Part shown: positions 9,379 to 18,358 of the stretch, in pieces
Layout: each line of letters starts with the position of its first letter
Numbering within the stretch: position 1 is the first letter of the stretch
Assembly: GCF_001316105.1 (NCBI RefSeq)
Contig: NZ_BBCP01000005.1
Coordinates: 62,001-126,000, forward strand
Direction: 5' to 3'
Length of the DNA stretch: 64,000 bases
From: Thermogymnomonas acidicola JCM 13583
GTDB lineage: Archaea > Thermoplasmatota > Thermoplasmata > Thermoplasmatales > Thermoplasmataceae
Program-made: the position numbers and the translations under genes
Notes under the pieces: model-generated
The model's input: only the letters and a program-made list of their open reading frames with translations
The model's database searches: none
What the model was told of the DNA's origin: nothing

Positions 9379-11207
9379 ATGGACGCCAGGGAAGCCTATT
9401 CGGTCAAGGTCCTGTCCGACCCTTTCGTGAACGGTGACGAGTGCTACTTTGTCCAGAACTGGATAGAGGGTAATGAGTACGGGTCTTCCATATTCAGGAT
9501 GGCCCACGGCAGGGTGGAGAGGGTCACCTTCGGTGGTTCCGAGAGGTCCCCCCCTTCTGTATACGGTGGGTACCTCTATTACATATCCTCGGCTGGCGGT
9601 GAGGAGAGCCTCATGAGGATGGGCAGGATGTCAGGGCCAGAGAGGGTAGCAACCTTCGGCAAGATACACAAGTTCCTGCCCTACAATGATGACATGCTCG
9701 CCATAGTGGAGGCGAAGGCGGAGGCTGGCACACTCTTCGTGGCGAAGAGGCAGATGTACAGGTACGACACAAGGGGGGGCTACCTGAGGAGCAGGAAGAA
9801 GCTCGTTTCAGTGAAGGGCGGCAGGGACATAGTGGCCGGTGACTTCGATGTGGTGGACTTCGCCGTTAGCGGTGACGATGTCATCGTGTCCACAACCGAG
9901 GAGGACGACAGCACAGGCCTGCACCAGGTCTACAGGCTCATCAGCGGCCTCTCAGGGAGGGAGAAGCTGACGGGCGGCAGGGGGGGCCTGGCCACATCCG
10001 TGGGCTTCACGCCATCCGGCGAGGCTGTGTTCATCGGCCACAGGTCCGGCATTGCGCCGTGGAAGCAGAAGAGCGTAATGGCAGCTGATGGGAGGGTGCT
10101 GTCTGGCGGCGTGAACTGCTCCCTGGATGTCATCACGGACCTCTTTGTTGGCGGTGCACAGGGCCTTGTGACCGACGGCAGCCTCTACACCATAGCCCAT
10201 GAGGGCGGAGACACTTACGTCTACGACGTCCTGGCCCGGAAAAGGCTGACGGGCCGGGGGGGCATGTCAGTGAGGTACTTCCACTCCTCTGGCGGCAATC
10301 TGGCGTACATCCTCACGGAGCCAGGGAGACCGTCCCTGCTAAGGTTCGGCGAGCAGGAGTACGACCCGAACCCTGGAGTGAGGGGGGGTGCTGAGGTGGA
10401 GAACTTCAGGACTGGCGGGGGGGGAGAGTACTGGTTCATCCACTCAGGCAGTGAGCGCCCGACAGTCCTCTCCGTGCACGGTGGGCCCCATATGGCGTAC
10501 GGAAACTGCTACTACATAGAGTTCAACTTCCTAGCGGCCAACGGCTTCAACGTCGTCTACGGCAACCCCAGGGGGGGGAGTTCAGGGTACGGTGATGACT
10601 TCGCCAGGGCATGCGTGGGCGACTGGGGGGGAGGGAGGGACTTTGAGGATGTTCTCTCCTTCCTTGACGATGCCAGGGACAGGTTTGGCCTCACCGGGAA
10701 GGTAGCCATCACGGGAGGCTCCTACGGGGGGGCTTCATGACCAATGTGGCCATCGTGAAGAGCAACAGGTTCGCCTGCGCTGTTTCCGAGATGCCCGTGT
10801 CGAACCTCCTGAGCATGCTCGGCACCAGTGACATAGGCTTCTGGTTCAATGCTGTGGAATCGGGCATAGAGGACCCGTGGAGCAGGGAATCGCAGGAGAG
10901 GCTGCTGCGCATGTCCCCCCCGATATACAGCGTCAAGGATGCCAGGACACCCACCATGTATATACATGGCGAGGAGGACTTCAGGTGCCCCATCGAGCAG
11001 TCGGAGCAGATGTTCATGGCGCTGCGCTATTACGGCGTGGACAGCGAGCTTGTCAGGTACTCAGGGGGGGACTCGCACGAGCATGCAAGGCACGGGAGGC
11101 CGCAGAACATGGTCGACAGGCTTGAGAGGAAGCTGGCCTGGTTCAGGAAATACATGGTGGACGGGGGGGGAGGGGGGGGTGGGGGGGGCAGGGGTGCCGC
11201 TCCTTGA
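9379..11207 (+). CDS. prolyl-oligopeptidase family serine peptidase (S9)
   Basis: An acylaminoacyl-peptidase-like protein of about 600 residues: an N-terminal beta-propeller (residues 1-340), then an alpha/beta hydrolase. The Ser elbow is GGSYGG, interrupted by a frameshift at the 7-G run 10726-10732 (5 G restores GGSYGGFMT); the catalytic Asp is in HGEEDFRCP and the His in the SHEHARHG region. Cytoplasmic peptide degradation is likely, since no signal peptide is seen. ATG 9379 follows AATATTT by about 26 bp. The C-terminus as written is a poly-Gly tail encoded by G8-A-G8-T-G8, which is implausible and probably reflects overlong runs. The stop overlaps the GTG start of the next gene. Confidence 0.88.
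11163..11188 (+). repeat. poly-G tract G8-A-G8-T-G8
   Basis: Three runs of eight G separated by single bases, at the junction of the S9 peptidase and SDR genes. Read literally it encodes poly-Gly and could form a G-quadruplex. Run lengths in this sequence are unreliable, so the true tract is probably shorter. Confidence 0.6.
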
Positions 11208-11989
11208 CGGCATGCTCTCGCTGGTCACGGGCGCATCAAGGGGGGGCATCGGGAGGGCGGTGGCACTGCGCCTGGCCTCGGAAGGCAGTGACGTGGCACT
11301 GATATACAGGGAGGACCACGTGGATGCGGAGTCGACAGCCAGGGAGATAGAGGCCATGGGGGGGTGCCGTGCTGTGGCAGTGAGGTGCGATGTGTCGGAA
11401 CCTGAAGATGTTGCCAGGGCGTGCAGCCAGATCCGTGTTGAAGTGGGCTGGCCGGACGTTGTGGTGAACAACGCCGGCGTGATGCTGAACGGTGACATCA
11501 TGGAACAGCCCCCTCAGCGACCTGGACGCGATGATGCGCACCAATGTCTACAGCATAGTCCACCTCACCAGGGCCCTCGGTGAGAGGGTCAGGAAGGGTG
11601 ACATGAGCATTGTGAACGTGGCAAGCAACGCAGGCCTGGGCACGGCGCTGGAGGGCTACACATTCTATTCGGTCACAAAGGCTGCTGTGATGGCTCTGAC
11701 GAGGAGGATGGCCTTCGACCTGGGCAAATATGGCGTCAGGGTGAACGCAGTGGCACCCGGAACCGTGGACACTGAAATGATGAGGCGTGGGAGGAGCGAG
11801 GAGCAGGTCAATGAGGTCTACCCCCCCTCTAGGGCATCCAGGACCATCCTCTCCAGGGTCGCACAGCCAGGGGGGGAGATAGCAGATGCCGTCCTCTTCC
11901 TGGCGTCCCCCCCGCTCTCACGCTTTGTCACGGGCCAGGTGCTCGTTGTGGACGGCGGGCGCCTCGACTACCTCACCCACTCCCTCTAG
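11194..11989 (+). CDS. short-chain dehydrogenase/reductase
   Basis: NAD(P)-dependent SDR of about 260 residues. The cofactor loop reads TGASRGGIG, one Gly more than the invariant TGxxxGIG (7 G where 4 are needed). Further on are NNAG, Ser in NVASNAG, the catalytic YSVTK, and the C-terminal VLVVDGGR of FabG-like reductases. Frameshift near 11510 (extra C in a C5 run). GTG 11194 overlaps the peptidase stop, implying translational coupling; ATG 11212 is an alternative. FabG-like acyl or sugar-alcohol reduction is possible, substrate unknown. Confidence 0.88.
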
Positions 11990-13272
11990 ATGACTATCCT
12001 CTCCTTGGGGGGGAGGTGCCTGTCCTCAACGCCCAGGGCGGCGACATCTATTTCCTGCCCGCCATAGAGCATTGCCTTCTCCCTGCCGGCGAGGAGTGCA
12101 GAGACGATCCTGCCCGCTGCGTCCCCCCCTTCATGATGCCGCTTCCGCTGGTGCCTGTGGCCACGATCACGTTCAGGTCCCTGAAGATGTAGTGTGTCCT
12201 GTCAATGGTGTTGTAGGCGTAGTGGCCAGCCCACATCGACGTCACCCTGGACCTTGAGACAGCCGGTATGTAGGCACTCACAACTGGCACTATGCTCCTC
12301 TCGTAGAACTCGGGTTCCGGCTGGGGGGTCCTCCTCGAAGGAATAGGGGCGACCGTAGTCATCGGCAACAGAGAACCACACGGACCCACTTTTTGGTTCC
12401 GGCCTCATTATTATGCCGTGGGCTGGGAGTATCGTGAAGGGGGGGAGGACGTCCTCCCCCTCCACCATGGGGGGGTGCCTGACCAGGGAGGATATCTCGC
12501 TCCCGCTCACCTGGAAGACCTGCCTCTTCTTTGGCCTCGTGTGGCTGTCTATGCCTGTTGGGTCAAGGAGTGCGGTCGTCCACATGTCGGTGCAGAGCAC
12601 GTACTGTTCCGCCCTGACCGTGCCCCCCCTGCTGGTATCCAGAGTGTCCACATGCACAGACTGCCAGAGGAACGGCTCTCCCGGATAATTGAGTGGTTCC
12701 ACGGGCTTCAGCCTCAGCGGCCTCACCTCTGTGTTGTAGAGGAACTCCACCCCCCCCATTCTCCTGCACTCGCCCTCGTAGTAGGCTGCCAGCCTGTCCG
12801 GCTCTATTATGCCGCAGTTCCTGCCGAGGAGGCCGGCATCTATGTCAGGCACCGAGAGCAGGGCCTTCTCCTCGCTTGATGGCCTGGTGTTGAAGCCTGC
12901 CTCCCTTATCTCGTCCTCCTCCACTACCCTGGCCCTCCCCCCCTCCCTTATGAAGCCCTGGACCACATCGCACTCCACGAACTTCCTGCCAGCGAGGAAC
13001 AGGTAACCGTTGAACTTCATGCCAAGGTTGAAGCCAGATTCCTGCACCTTTCTGTAGAAGGAAATGGAGGAGGACGTGAGCTTCCTGTTCACCTCAGAGG
13101 AGAAGAGGTCCCTGAAGCCGGCGGCACTCCTTGCCGTGTTACCCTGGGCAAATGTCCCCCCCTTCTTCTCCACAACCGCCACGTTCATGTCCGGGTTTTC
13201 CCTCTTTATGTGGTAGGCCGAGGCAAGCCCGGTTATGCCAGCACCCACCACAACTGTGTCGAAAGTGAGCAC
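11986..13272 (-). CDS. FAD-dependent oxidoreductase of the DadA/sarcosine-oxidase type
   Basis: The N-terminal dinucleotide-binding motif VVVGAGITGLASAYHI and the following Glu (VVEKKG) bind FAD; NTARSAAGFRDLF is typical of amino-acid or proline/sarcosine dehydrogenases. About 428 residues after repair at 12330, 12130 and 12010. The C-terminal part contains the second FAD-contact stretch NVIVATGTSGSGIMKG. Oxidation of an amine or amino acid is the likely reaction. GTG 13272 lies 26 bp from a GTTAATC box, so it is leaderless. Its TAG overlaps the convergent SDR stop in CTAG. Confidence 0.85.
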
Positions 13273-13337
13273 AACGGGGGGGTATCGCTTGCTGGATTAA
13301 CTTTTATCGCTCCTTTTTCCTGGAAAAACATTGGTTT

Positions 13338-14258
13338 TCAACGCAACAGCATGCCGGCCTTTGTGTTTTCCAGAGTCCATTGCAACAGTCTCCTCAGGTG
13401 CACCATGGAACCCTCATCCAGTGGCGGGAAAGGGTCCCTTGTCAGAGGTTCAGATATGACGCCCAGCTCCTTCAGTATGGCCTTCTTCACAGCCACAGTC
13501 CTCTCAGGGTAGAAGTTGGCCAGGGGAAGCGTTTTGGCGAAGAGATCGGTCGCCTCCTCCACCTTCCCCTCCCTGAAGAGCCTGTATATGGACACAAGGT
13601 GCTCCGGGATAGGTGCAGATGTCATCACCCCCCCGTCCGCACCCTCAGCCAGCTCCCAGAGCAGGTTCCTGCCGTGGAGTGCCCCCCCCAGTATGGAAAT
13701 CGATGTGCCCAGCGCTGCCCTGATTGCCCTGACCTTGGGCGGCGAGGGCTGCTCCTCCACCTTCACGCAGACCACGTTCTCTGCCTCTGAGACTATGGCC
13801 TCAGGTGTCCACACCGATCCTGGCGAAGCAAGGGCCGGGTTGTCCAGGACAACTGTGGGCAGTGCATATTTTTTGGAGACGGAGCGGTAGCGCCCCCCCA
13901 GGATGGTGCTCATGGGTACCTGGCCCCCCCTGTGCGGGCCCAGCAGGAACGCGTCAACCCCCCCGAGCCTGGCCGCCCTCTCGGCCTCCATGAGGACCTG
14001 CCTGTCCGAAGGCATGGTAATGCCACACACCACGGGTACACTGCCGGACGTTTCCTCCATCACTGTCCTGATTATGCTCTCCCTCTCCTCCTGGGTGAGC
14101 GCTTCGCTCTCCGACACCTCCCCCCCGAGGATCGTGAGGCCGTCCACGGACGCCCGCATGTAATAGCGAACCATGCGCCTTAGGCTTTCCAGGTCCAGAG
14201 AACCGTCGCGGCTGAAGGGTGTGAGCAGGATGGGGAATACGCCCCCCCTGAACTCCAT
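13338..14258 (-). CDS. DapA/NanA-family aldolase (dihydrodipicolinate-synthase-like)
   Basis: An intact 306-residue (beta/alpha)8 lyase. The Schiff-base Lys is visible in VVCVKVEEQP near residue 165. The N-terminal FRGGVFPILLTPF and the ESEALTQEER loop fit the family. Two departures: the Tyr normally in the YxNP element is replaced (VVLDNPA), and the GTTGE motif is GEVSE. This suggests it is not a true DHDPS but another pyruvate-type aldolase or hydratase, for example for a 2-keto-3-deoxy sugar acid. A CAAATTATC box 26 bp upstream supports ATG 14258. Confidence 0.83.
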   Translation of the reverse strand: MEFRGGVFPILLTPFSRDGSLDLESLRRMVRYYMRASVDGLTILGGEVSESEALTQEERESIIRTVMEETSGSVPVVCGITMPSDRQVLMEAERAARLGGVDAFLLGPHRGGQVPMSTILGGRYRSVSKKYALPTVVLDNPALASPGSVWTPEAIVSEAENVVCVKVEEQPSPPKVRAIRAALGTSISILGGALHGRNLLWELAEGADGGVMTSAPIPEHLVSIYRLFREGKVEEATDLFAKTLPLANFYPERTVAVKKAILKELGVISEPLTRDPFPPLDEGSMVHLRRLLQWTLENTKAGMLLR

Positions 14259-14440
14259 GGAATGGCATCACGGTCCCGGATAATTTGGTTTCCATTTGTG
14301 CGATCACCCGGGGGGGCATCCATTTTTAAATCCAATAGCCATGTGGACGATCGGGAAGAGGGGGGGGAACGCAACACGATCGGGCAACATGGTGGTGCCC
14401 CCTGCAGGGATGATATGGATGGAGAAGGTGGACCCCCACA

Positions 14441-15123
14441 GTGAAGGAGGAGAAGCTGCCATCGGGGGGGGTGGCATGCATAGACTACGTGATGTCAGGT
14501 GGCCTGGAACCGGGAGTCATGACAGAGCTCTACGGTGAGGGTGGTACGGGGGGGAAGAGCAACATGTGCATGGTCTTCGCTGTCTCGGCCCTCTCCCTGG
14601 GCAGGTCCGTCATATTCCTGGACACGGAGGGCCTCTCCACAGAGAGGCTCCTTCAGGTCTCGGGGGGGGTGACACTGGCCTCCTGCGTCACCTGATGCTC
14701 TACAGGATCACCTCCCTGGACGACCAGGAGGTGGCCATCATGCGCTCCTCCAAGATGATGGAGAGGGAGAGGAAGGTCGGGCTCCTCATCATAGACTCGT
14801 TCACTGAGTACTTCAGGCTCGAGAAGAGTTCGGACACGAGGGAGAGGGTCGCGGCCATGCAGAGGCACATATCGCTCCTCAACTCCATCGCGGTCAGGTT
14901 CAGGGTGCCTGTTCTCCTGACAAACCAGATATACCTTGACCCTGAGGAGCAGAGGCTGGAGCCGTTCGGCGGCTATGTCATAGACCACTCCATGAAGGCC
15001 ATATTCATGCTCGAGAAGTCTGACGGCGTGAGGAGGATCGTCACGGTGAAACACAGGTCCGTGGAGGAGGGCAGGTCGGCACAGTTCAGGATAACCGAAT
15101 CTGGCATTTCATGCGAGGTGTGA
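14441..15123 (+). CDS. radB: RadB recombinase paralogue
   Basis: Archaeal RecA/RadA-family ATPase lacking the N-terminal DNA-binding domain; it assists homologous recombination. The Walker A motif reads GEGGTGGKSN, one Gly too many (7 G; 4 gives GEGGTGKSN); Walker B is VGLLIIDS; then VPVLLTNQIY and a C-terminal VKHRS strand. About 227 residues. The frame slips at the G run at 14661. GTG 14441 gives the usual short RadB N-terminus; the TATA-like TTTTTAAAT at 14320 is too distant for a leaderless start, so a leader of roughly 90 bases or a small upstream reading frame is possible. Four bases separate it from fen. Confidence 0.92.
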
Positions 15124-15126
15124 TGC

Positions 15127-16157
15127 ATGGGCGTAGACCTGGGTGAGATCGTTGTCAGGTCCCCCCCCACAACTCTGAAGGAGCACTCGGGGGGGCAGAC
15201 GGTCAGCGTGGATGCCTACAACATAATCTACCAGTTCCTGAGCAGCATAAGGGGCCCGAACGGAGAGCCCCCTCAGGGATTCGCAGGGCAGGGTGACCTC
15301 ACACCTGTCCGGGCTCTTCTACAGGACAGTGAACCTTCTGGAAAGCGGCATAAGGCCCGTCTTTGTCTTCGACGGAAGGCCTTTCGAGCTGAAGGCAAGG
15401 ACTCTCGAGGAGCGGGCCATGGTCAAGGCCAGGGACCTTGAGGCGTACCAGGAAGCTGTGGAGGCAGGCGATGCTGAGAGGGCCAGGTCGCTGGCGTCCA
15501 GGATAAACTACATAACGGATGAGATTGTCCAGGAATCCAAGGCACTCCTGGGCCTCATGGGCCTCCCGGTGGTGCAGGCCCCCTTCGGAGGGGGGGAGGC
15601 CCAGGCCTCGTACATGTCCAGGGCTGGCCTGGTCTACGGTGTCATAAGCCAGGACTATGACTGCCTCCTCTTTGGTGCCAGGAGGGTGCTGAGGAACTTC
15701 ACGGTATCGGGCAGGCGAAGGGTGCCTGGAAAGAACGTCTACCAGAACGTATCGCCAGAGGTGGCCAGCCTGGAGGAGACGCTGAGGCAGAACGGCATAA
15801 CGTACGAGCAGCTGGTTGACATAGGCATAATGGTCGGCACCGATTTCAACAGCGGACTCAGTAGGGTGGGCGCGAAGACTGCGCTGAAGCTGGTCAAGAA
15901 GTATGGCGATATCACCAGGGTGCTCGAGGCCAGGGGGGGCGAGGTGATAGAGAACCTGGACAGGATCAGGTCGTTCTTCCTCGACCCGCCGCACGTGGAC
16001 ACGGAGATAAGGTTCGGCAGACCGGACAGGGAGGGCATATTGCGGTTCCTGTGCGGTGAGCACGACTTCTCCAGGGAGAGGGTTGAACCCTATCTTGACA
16101 CAATAGAGGCAGGGCTGTCAAGGGGGCTCACAGTCCAGCCTGGACACATTCTTCTGA
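15127..16157 (+). CDS. fen: flap endonuclease 1 (XPG family)
   Basis: Structure-specific nuclease for Okazaki-fragment and base-excision repair. The N-domain contains VSVDAYNIIYQFL and VFVFDGRP; the I-domain has the acidic residues in GEAQASYM and ISQDYDCLLFG; then the helix-hairpin-helix VGTDFN...GAKTALKLVKKYG. Frameshift in the C5 run at 15268-15272 (4 C gives GEPLRDSQGR). A second extra G in the run near 16121 hides the true end: with 4 G the protein ends in QSSLDTFF and TGA 16155-16157, a PCNA-interacting (PIP) box. About 343 residues, the normal length. Operon with radB. Confidence 0.95.
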
Positions 16158-16426
16158 TGGCCAGCGGGCCTGTGAATCCTTATCGGTGCAGCAGGCCCCC
16201 CTGATACATAAATGTCCGGATGCGGTCTCGATTCACGCCACTGAAGCCCACGGTGGGTCCAGTCCCTGCCTGTGCCGGCGTCAGACAGGGGATGAGGGGG
16301 GTTCCGGCAAGGATTCGGGCAGTTTATAGTTTAAACAGATTTTAGAACTGGAAAATTGTTTTTATGGATTTTTAATCCAAGATTTAAAACAGATGCAATT
16401 AAATACCAGATTTACCATGTAGAATC
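16158..16426. other. AT-rich intergenic region
   Basis: The left part is GC-rich without structure I can assign. From 16322 it becomes strongly AT-rich with several TTTAAA-like elements; AATTAAATA at 16397-16405 is correctly placed for the following leaderless gene. Confidence 0.4.
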
Positions 16427-16597
16427 ATGCCTCAGCAGAAATCATTGGTAGATGTGGCGCATGTATCAAAAAGGGGGGGAAGCTCTCTAAGGATAACCCT
16501 GCCGAGAAAGGTGGCGGAGAGGTTGAAGATCGAGCCAGGTGACATATTGGGCTTCTACACGGACGGCGAAGTGATCTTCCTGGAAAGGATGCAGTGA
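16427..16597 (+). CDS. AbrB/SpoVT-type DNA-binding mini-protein
   Basis: A 56-residue frame: SSLRITLPRKVAERLKIEPGD is the swapped-hairpin AbrB/MazE fold signature, followed by VIFLERM. One domain and nothing else, so it acts as a dimeric transcriptional regulator or an antitoxin-like protein; no toxin partner is adjacent. KRGGSS contains the usual extra Gly from a 7-G run. TATA AATTAAATA is about 26 bp upstream, so the gene is leaderless. It is convergent with tyrS, stops two bases apart (TGAGCTCA). Confidence 0.85.
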   Translation: MPQQKSLVDVAHVSKRGGSSLRITLPRKVAERLKIEPGDILGFYTDGEVIFLERMQ

Positions 16598-16599
16598 GC

Positions 16600-17594
16600 T
16601 CAGAGGCTCTCAGGCACCAGGTCCCGGTACCTGGACACCTGGCCTTCGAGCGCCTCTGCCACGGCCTCCTTCAGTGAACGCGGGTCTATCTGGCCCTGCA
16701 CGTAGCTCCTCTCGAGGTCCTCGAACCTCTTAAACTCAACCTCGCCGTTCCCAGTCTTGACCCTGAGGGGGGGCCTGTGGCAGGATTATGTACCTGGCTA
16801 TGTCCGTCACAGGGTTCCCCTGCACGGTTCCCTGCGGGCAGTATGCCCTGGAGATCTTTCTCCTTATGGCCTCCTCGCTGTCAGAGAGGAATATGGCGGA
16901 CTCCGGGTCGCTCTTTGACATCTTCTTGAACTGATCCATCCTGCCGGAGCCGGTCAGTGATGATAGAAGTGGCCCATGGAGCGATATGGGCTTCTTCCTC
17001 CCCATTTTCTCCGCGATGTCCCTGGCGAGCATGTGGGCATGCCTCTGGTCCATGCCGCCCATGGCTATATCCAGGTCCATGTAGAATATGTCCGTGACCT
17101 GCATCAGGATATATGTATTTGCTGAAGTCCCTGTCAGCCTCCTCCTCGCTCCTCCCCATGATGGGCAGGGCCCTCCTTATCCTGCTGAGTGACGACCGCT
17201 TTGCCACAGAGAGGAGGAGCGACCAGTAGTTATCGTCCCGGGCCAGATCGCTCGCCCACACGAAGTGCACCCTGCCCTCTCCTGCCCTCCTCTCTATGAC
17301 TCTTTTGAGTACGTCCCCCCCGCTCCTGTGTATCCTCTCCATGTCGCCCCCCCCGAGCTTGTCGTTGACCATGGCATGCCAGTCCGCGAGGAGTACAGTC
17401 GTGTTTATTCCGGCGTCCACGAGATCCCTGATCTTGCCGGGCCACAGCAGTCCGGTGCCCAGGTGCGGTATCCCGGACGGCTCGAAGCCTATGTAGGCCC
17501 TGGCCTTTCCTGCTTCAATGGAATCGAGTTCCTCCCTCCTTATTACCTCCACCAGTCCCCCCCTGGTGACCAGGTCCACTGTCTGTCTGTCCAC
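16600..17594 (-). CDS. tyrS: tyrosyl-tRNA synthetase, archaeal type
   Basis: Class I synthetase. The HIGH-equivalent is PHLGTG after FEPSGI, the specificity region includes MGGMDQRHAHMLARDI, and the signature loop is KKMSKSDP. About 331 residues, the archaeal/eukaryotic length. The frame is broken at 17107 (two C missing from an expected CCCC: YIYPLMQVTD restored) and again at 16770; the true C-terminus ends DLVPESL. HRSGGDV carries an extra Gly from a run. GTG 17594 with ATTAAAG about 26 bp upstream. Confidence 0.95.
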
Positions 17595-17608
17595 GGCAGG
17601 TTATGCTT

Positions 17609-18358
17609 TCACACTTTAATGTTTTCCGCCTGTTCCTGCCAGGGCCCCCCCCTGGAAACGAGTATCCTCCCGTAAGGTTCCTCCTGCTCCATGCGTATCC
17701 TGCCCTGCTTTGCCAGGAACATGCAGTAGATGAAGAAGGGCACCTTGCCGTACCTGAACCTCTCCCACACGTCCTCGAGGTAGAACTGATCCGCCCTTAT
17801 CCTCTCGACGAACCTGGCGGCCTCCTCTATCTCCCTCTCAGGCTCCTCTGTGTGGAGCTTGCTGAATATCTCATCGTTCACGTGGATGATCTCCTGCCGC
17901 CTCTCCCTCCTCTCCCTGAACTTCTTCCTGAGCGCTTCTATTATCTCCACCACCATCACGGGCCTCCTCTCCGTGTGGGCTATGGAGGGCACGACCTGGA
18001 TGGCCCCCCCCTCCTCGGGCTCCTCCACTTCCCGCGCCGGTTCCTCCTCGGGCACCGGGTCCTCATCACTGAACGAGCTCTTGATGGAGAGGAGGTGCCA
18101 TGATTCGACAAGGAGCTCGCCGGCCTCGAAGTACCTGTCGAAGTTCTCGTCAAGGAGCGTGGAATACACGAAGAGCATGTCCCGGAGGTCCACCTTCCAC
18201 GGGTCTATGGCCCCCTCCTCGCACTTCCTCAGTATCTCGAGCACTAGGGACGAGAAGGCGTCCCTGCTCCCGCTCACCCTCTGGAGGAGATCCCTGTAGA
18301 AGTCCACGTTGAGGTCGAGCATGGTGGCCTGCACCAGGACCTCGTCGACTATGCTCAA
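17609..18358 (-). CDS. scpA: segregation and condensation protein A
   Basis: The kleisin partner of SMC in chromosome condensation. The N-terminal helical part (DPWKVDLRDM, the ScpA hallmark IDPWxV) binds the SMC neck; a variable acidic linker rich in Glu/Pro (residues 100-120) follows; the C-terminal winged helix (YLEDVWERFRYGKVPFF) binds the SMC head cap. 249 residues, frame intact. The TTG start overlaps the smc stop (TTGA), so synthesis is coupled to SMC. TyrS begins 15 bp beyond its end. Confidence 0.93.
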   Translation of the reverse strand: MSIVDEVLVQATMLDLNVDFYRDLLQRVSGSRDAFSSLVLEILRKCEEGAIDPWKVDLRDMLFVYSTLLDENFDRYFEAGELLVESWHLLSIKSSFSDEDPVPEEEPAREVEEPEEGGAIQVVPSIAHTERRPVMVVEIIEALRKKFRERRERRQEIIHVNDEIFSKLHTEEPEREIEEAARFVERIRADQFYLEDVWERFRYGKVPFFIYCMFLAKQGRIRMEQEEPYGRILVSRGGPWQEQAENIKV

